Origin: Burkholderiales bacterium
GTDB lineage: Bacteria > Pseudomonadota > Gammaproteobacteria > Burkholderiales > SG8-39
Length of the DNA: 6,094 nucleotides
Assembly: GCA_919902965.1 (NCBI GenBank)
Contig: CAKKSJ010000018.1
Coordinates: 1 to 6,094, forward strand
Direction of reading: 5' to 3'
Positions 4,812 to 6,094 of the stretch are shown here, in pieces. The position numbers and the translations under genes were made by a program. Numbering within the stretch: the stretch's first letter is position 1; each line of letters opens with the position of its first letter. Under the pieces are notes generated by a model. The model worked only from the letters and a program-made list of their open reading frames with translations, searched no databases and had not been told where the DNA came from.

Positions 4812-5981
4812 ATGAATCTTTCCAAAGCAAAATTCTGGGGTTACAAACGCGAGAACGGCCGCATCGGCGTGCGCAACCACGTCATCATCCTGCCGGTCGA
4901 TGATCTTGCCAACGCGGCCTGCGAAGCGGTCGCCAACAATATCAAGGGCACGATGGCGCTGCCGCACCCCTACGGGCGGCTGCAGTTCGGCGCCGACCTG
5001 GATCTGCACTTTCGCACCCTCATCGGCACCGGCTCCAACCCGAACGTGGCCGCGGTGGTGGTGATCGGCATCGAGGAAGAGTGGACCAAGCGCGTGGTCG
5101 ACGGGATAGCCAAGACGGGCAAGCCCGTGTGCGGTTTCGGCATCGAGCAGCACGGCGATCACGACACCATCATGCGCGCCTCCAAGGCGGCCAAGCAGTA
5201 CGTGCAGTGGGCCTCCGAACTGCGCCGCGAAGAGCGGCCGCTGAAGGACCTGTGGGTGTCGACCAAATGCGGCGAATCCGACACCACCTCGGGCTGCGCC
5301 TCCAACCCGACCGTGGGCAACGCCTTCGACAAGCTCTATCCGCACAAGGTCACGCTCTGTTTCGGCGAGACCACCGAAATCACCGGCGGCGAGCACCTGG
5401 TGGCCGCGCGCTGCCGCACGCCCAAGGTGCGCGAGCAGTTCATGGCCATGTTCGACCGCTATCAGGAAGTGATAAACCGGCACAAGACCAGCGACCTGAT
5501 GGATTCGCAGCCGACCAAGGGCAATATTGTCGGCGGCCTCACCACCATCGAGGAAAAGGCGCTCGGGAATATCCAGAAAATCGGCCGCAAGTGCCTGGTC
5601 GACGGCGTGATCGACAAGGCCGAAGTGCCGAGCGGCCCCGGCCTGTGGTTCATGGACTCGTCCTCGGCCGCGGCGGAAATGGTTACGCTGCTGGCGGCAA
5701 GCGGCTTCGTGGTGCACCTCTTTCCAACCGGGCAGGGCAATATCATCGGCAACCCGATCCTGCCGGTGATCAAGCTGTCGGCCAACCCGCGCACCGTGCG
5801 CACCATGGCCGAGCACCTCGACGTCGACGTGTCCGGCCTCCTGCGTCGTGAAATGACGCCGGATGAGGCGGGCGATGCGTTGCTCGATTGCATGTTCCGC
5901 ACCTGCAACGGCCGGCTGACCGCCGCCGAGGCGCTGGGGCATCGCGAGTTCGTGCTCACGCGTTTGTACGAAAGCGCTTGA
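4812..5981 (+). CDS. suyB: (2R)-3-sulfolactate sulfo-lyase, large subunit
   Basis: 389-residue catalytic subunit of the UxaA/GarD (altronate/galactarate dehydratase) superfamily, the usual SuyB length. It performs the C-S elimination of (R)-3-sulfolactate to pyruvate and sulfite, and the family is iron dependent. Visible blocks: GRIGVRNHVIILPVDDLANAA (16-36), ALPHPYGRLQFG (49-60), IGTGSNPNVAAVVVIGIE (71-88), KCGESDTTSG (152-161) with Cys153, GETTEITGGEHL, GNIVGGLTTIEEKALGNI, MDSSSAAAE (281-289), FPTGQGNIIGNP (304-315), the DVDVSGLLRRE stretch, and the C-terminus AEALGHREFVLTRLYESA. This C-terminus and the PVDDL start agree with characterised SuyB as remembered, more closely than with UxaA. 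GAGG (4802-4805) precedes ATG 4812 by 6 bases; the gap to suyA is 12 bp, so they are co-transcribed. The released sulfite would need an exporter or a sulfite dehydrogenase, neither present in this window. Codon choice is strongly G/C-ending. Confidence 0.93.
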   Translation: MNLSKAKFWGYKRENGRIGVRNHVIILPVDDLANAACEAVANNIKGTMALPHPYGRLQFGADLDLHFRTLIGTGSNPNVAAVVVIGIEEEWTKRVVDGIAKTGKPVCGFGIEQHGDHDTIMRASKAAKQYVQWASELRREERPLKDLWVSTKCGESDTTSGCASNPTVGNAFDKLYPHKVTLCFGETTEITGGEHLVAARCRTPKVREQFMAMFDRYQEVINRHKTSDLMDSQPTKGNIVGGLTTIEEKALGNIQKIGRKCLVDGVIDKAEVPSGPGLWFMDSSSAAAEMVTLLAASGFVVHLFPTGQGNIIGNPILPVIKLSANPRTVRTMAEHLDVDVSGLLRREMTPDEAGDALLDCMFRTCNGRLTAAEALGHREFVLTRLYESA

Positions 5982-6094
5982 GTGCCAAACCCAAAGTAGT
6001 ACTCGTCGGCGGGATCTATCACGCCGACGCGGGCAAGCTGCTGCGCGAGCACGCCGAGGTGGTCGCGCTCGACAATCCGAGCCCGGCCGAGATT
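5978..6094 (+). CDS. Probable D-isomer-type 2-hydroxyacid dehydrogenase, N-terminal fragment (SlcC-like?)
   Basis: Only the first 39 codons are in the window, starting at TTG 5978, which overlaps the suyB stop by four bases (TTGA). The reading (M)SAKPKVVLVGGIYHADAG, followed by LLREHAEVVALDNPSPAEI, has the beta-strand plus helix plus AEVV strand pattern that opens D-isomer-specific 2-hydroxyacid dehydrogenases such as GyaR/SerA-type enzymes. No catalytic residues (Arg, Glu, His) or nucleotide-binding motif are reached. Directly downstream of suyAB, a sulfolactate dehydrogenase is the natural role: an (S)-sulfolactate dehydrogenase of the SlcC type oxidises the S-isomer to sulfopyruvate so that a second enzyme can make the R-isomer used by SuyAB. 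Both the family and the role rest on a short fragment. No ATG lies in frame here, and the GTG at 5982 is in a frame that stops at once, so TTG is the best start. Confidence 0.6.
   Translation, partial: MSAKPKVVLVGGIYHADAGKLLREHAEVVALDNPSPAEI

Noticed and set aside
4376..4825. Upstream extension of the GntR frame to 4825
   Set aside because: It runs through the intergenic control region and antisense to suyA, with cysteine- and serine-rich translation and no family match; the winged helix starts just after ATG 4375.
4467..5942. 491-codon open frame on the - strand opposite suyAB
   Set aside because: It is a histidine/alanine/aspartate-rich antisense shadow of a strongly G/C-ending coding region; suyA and suyB on the + strand match known families along their whole length.
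4518..5981. Altronate or galactarate dehydratase (UxaA/GarD) instead of SuyAB
   Set aside because: The superfamily is shared, but the small separate SAF subunit, the PVDDL start, and the LGHREFVLT C-terminus fit SuyA and SuyB better, and there are no hexuronate genes in the window.

Overview
The window is a GC-rich, densely packed stretch of bacterial DNA, most like a proteobacterium and perhaps a betaproteobacterium; the taxon is inferred from base composition and general protein style only. It reads as part of an organosulfonate (sulfosugar) catabolism locus. No rRNA, tRNA, CRISPR or mobile element is visible.

Left arm, + strand, 1-3494: four tightly spaced genes that look like one operon. 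They are the 3' end of a zinc-type (MDR) alcohol/polyol dehydrogenase, a MalK/UgpC-type sugar ABC importer ATPase, a PfkB-family kinase that resembles sulfofructose kinase YihV, and a LacD/YihT-type class I aldolase. Gaps are 11, 14 and 2 bp. The kinase keeps the three residues remembered as binding the sulfonate in E. coli YihV, at a constant offset of 8 residues. The pair would convert 6-deoxy-6-sulfofructose to its 1-phosphate and then to DHAP plus sulfolactaldehyde, the core of the sulfo-EMP route of sulfoquinovose breakdown.

Middle, 3495-4517: a short convergent gap, then a GntR/HutC-family regulator on the - strand, then a 142-bp divergent intergenic region. That region holds a good sigma70-like promoter for the right arm and two inverted repeats that could be operators.

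Right arm, + strand, 4518-6094: suyA and suyB, the small and large subunits of (2R)-3-sulfolactate sulfo-lyase, which splits sulfolactate into pyruvate and sulfite. They are followed by the overlapping 5' end of a probable D-isomer-type 2-hydroxyacid dehydrogenase that starts at TTG and runs off the window. It could be a sulfolactate dehydrogenase of the SlcC type.

Together the locus suggests one organism that imports a sulfosugar by an ABC transporter, runs sulfo-EMP chemistry and, instead of excreting a C3 sulfonate, desulfonates it to pyruvate and sulfite. The isomerase, sulfoquinovosidase, sulfolactaldehyde dehydrogenase, permeases, binding protein and sulfite exporter are not in the window and would be expected beside it.
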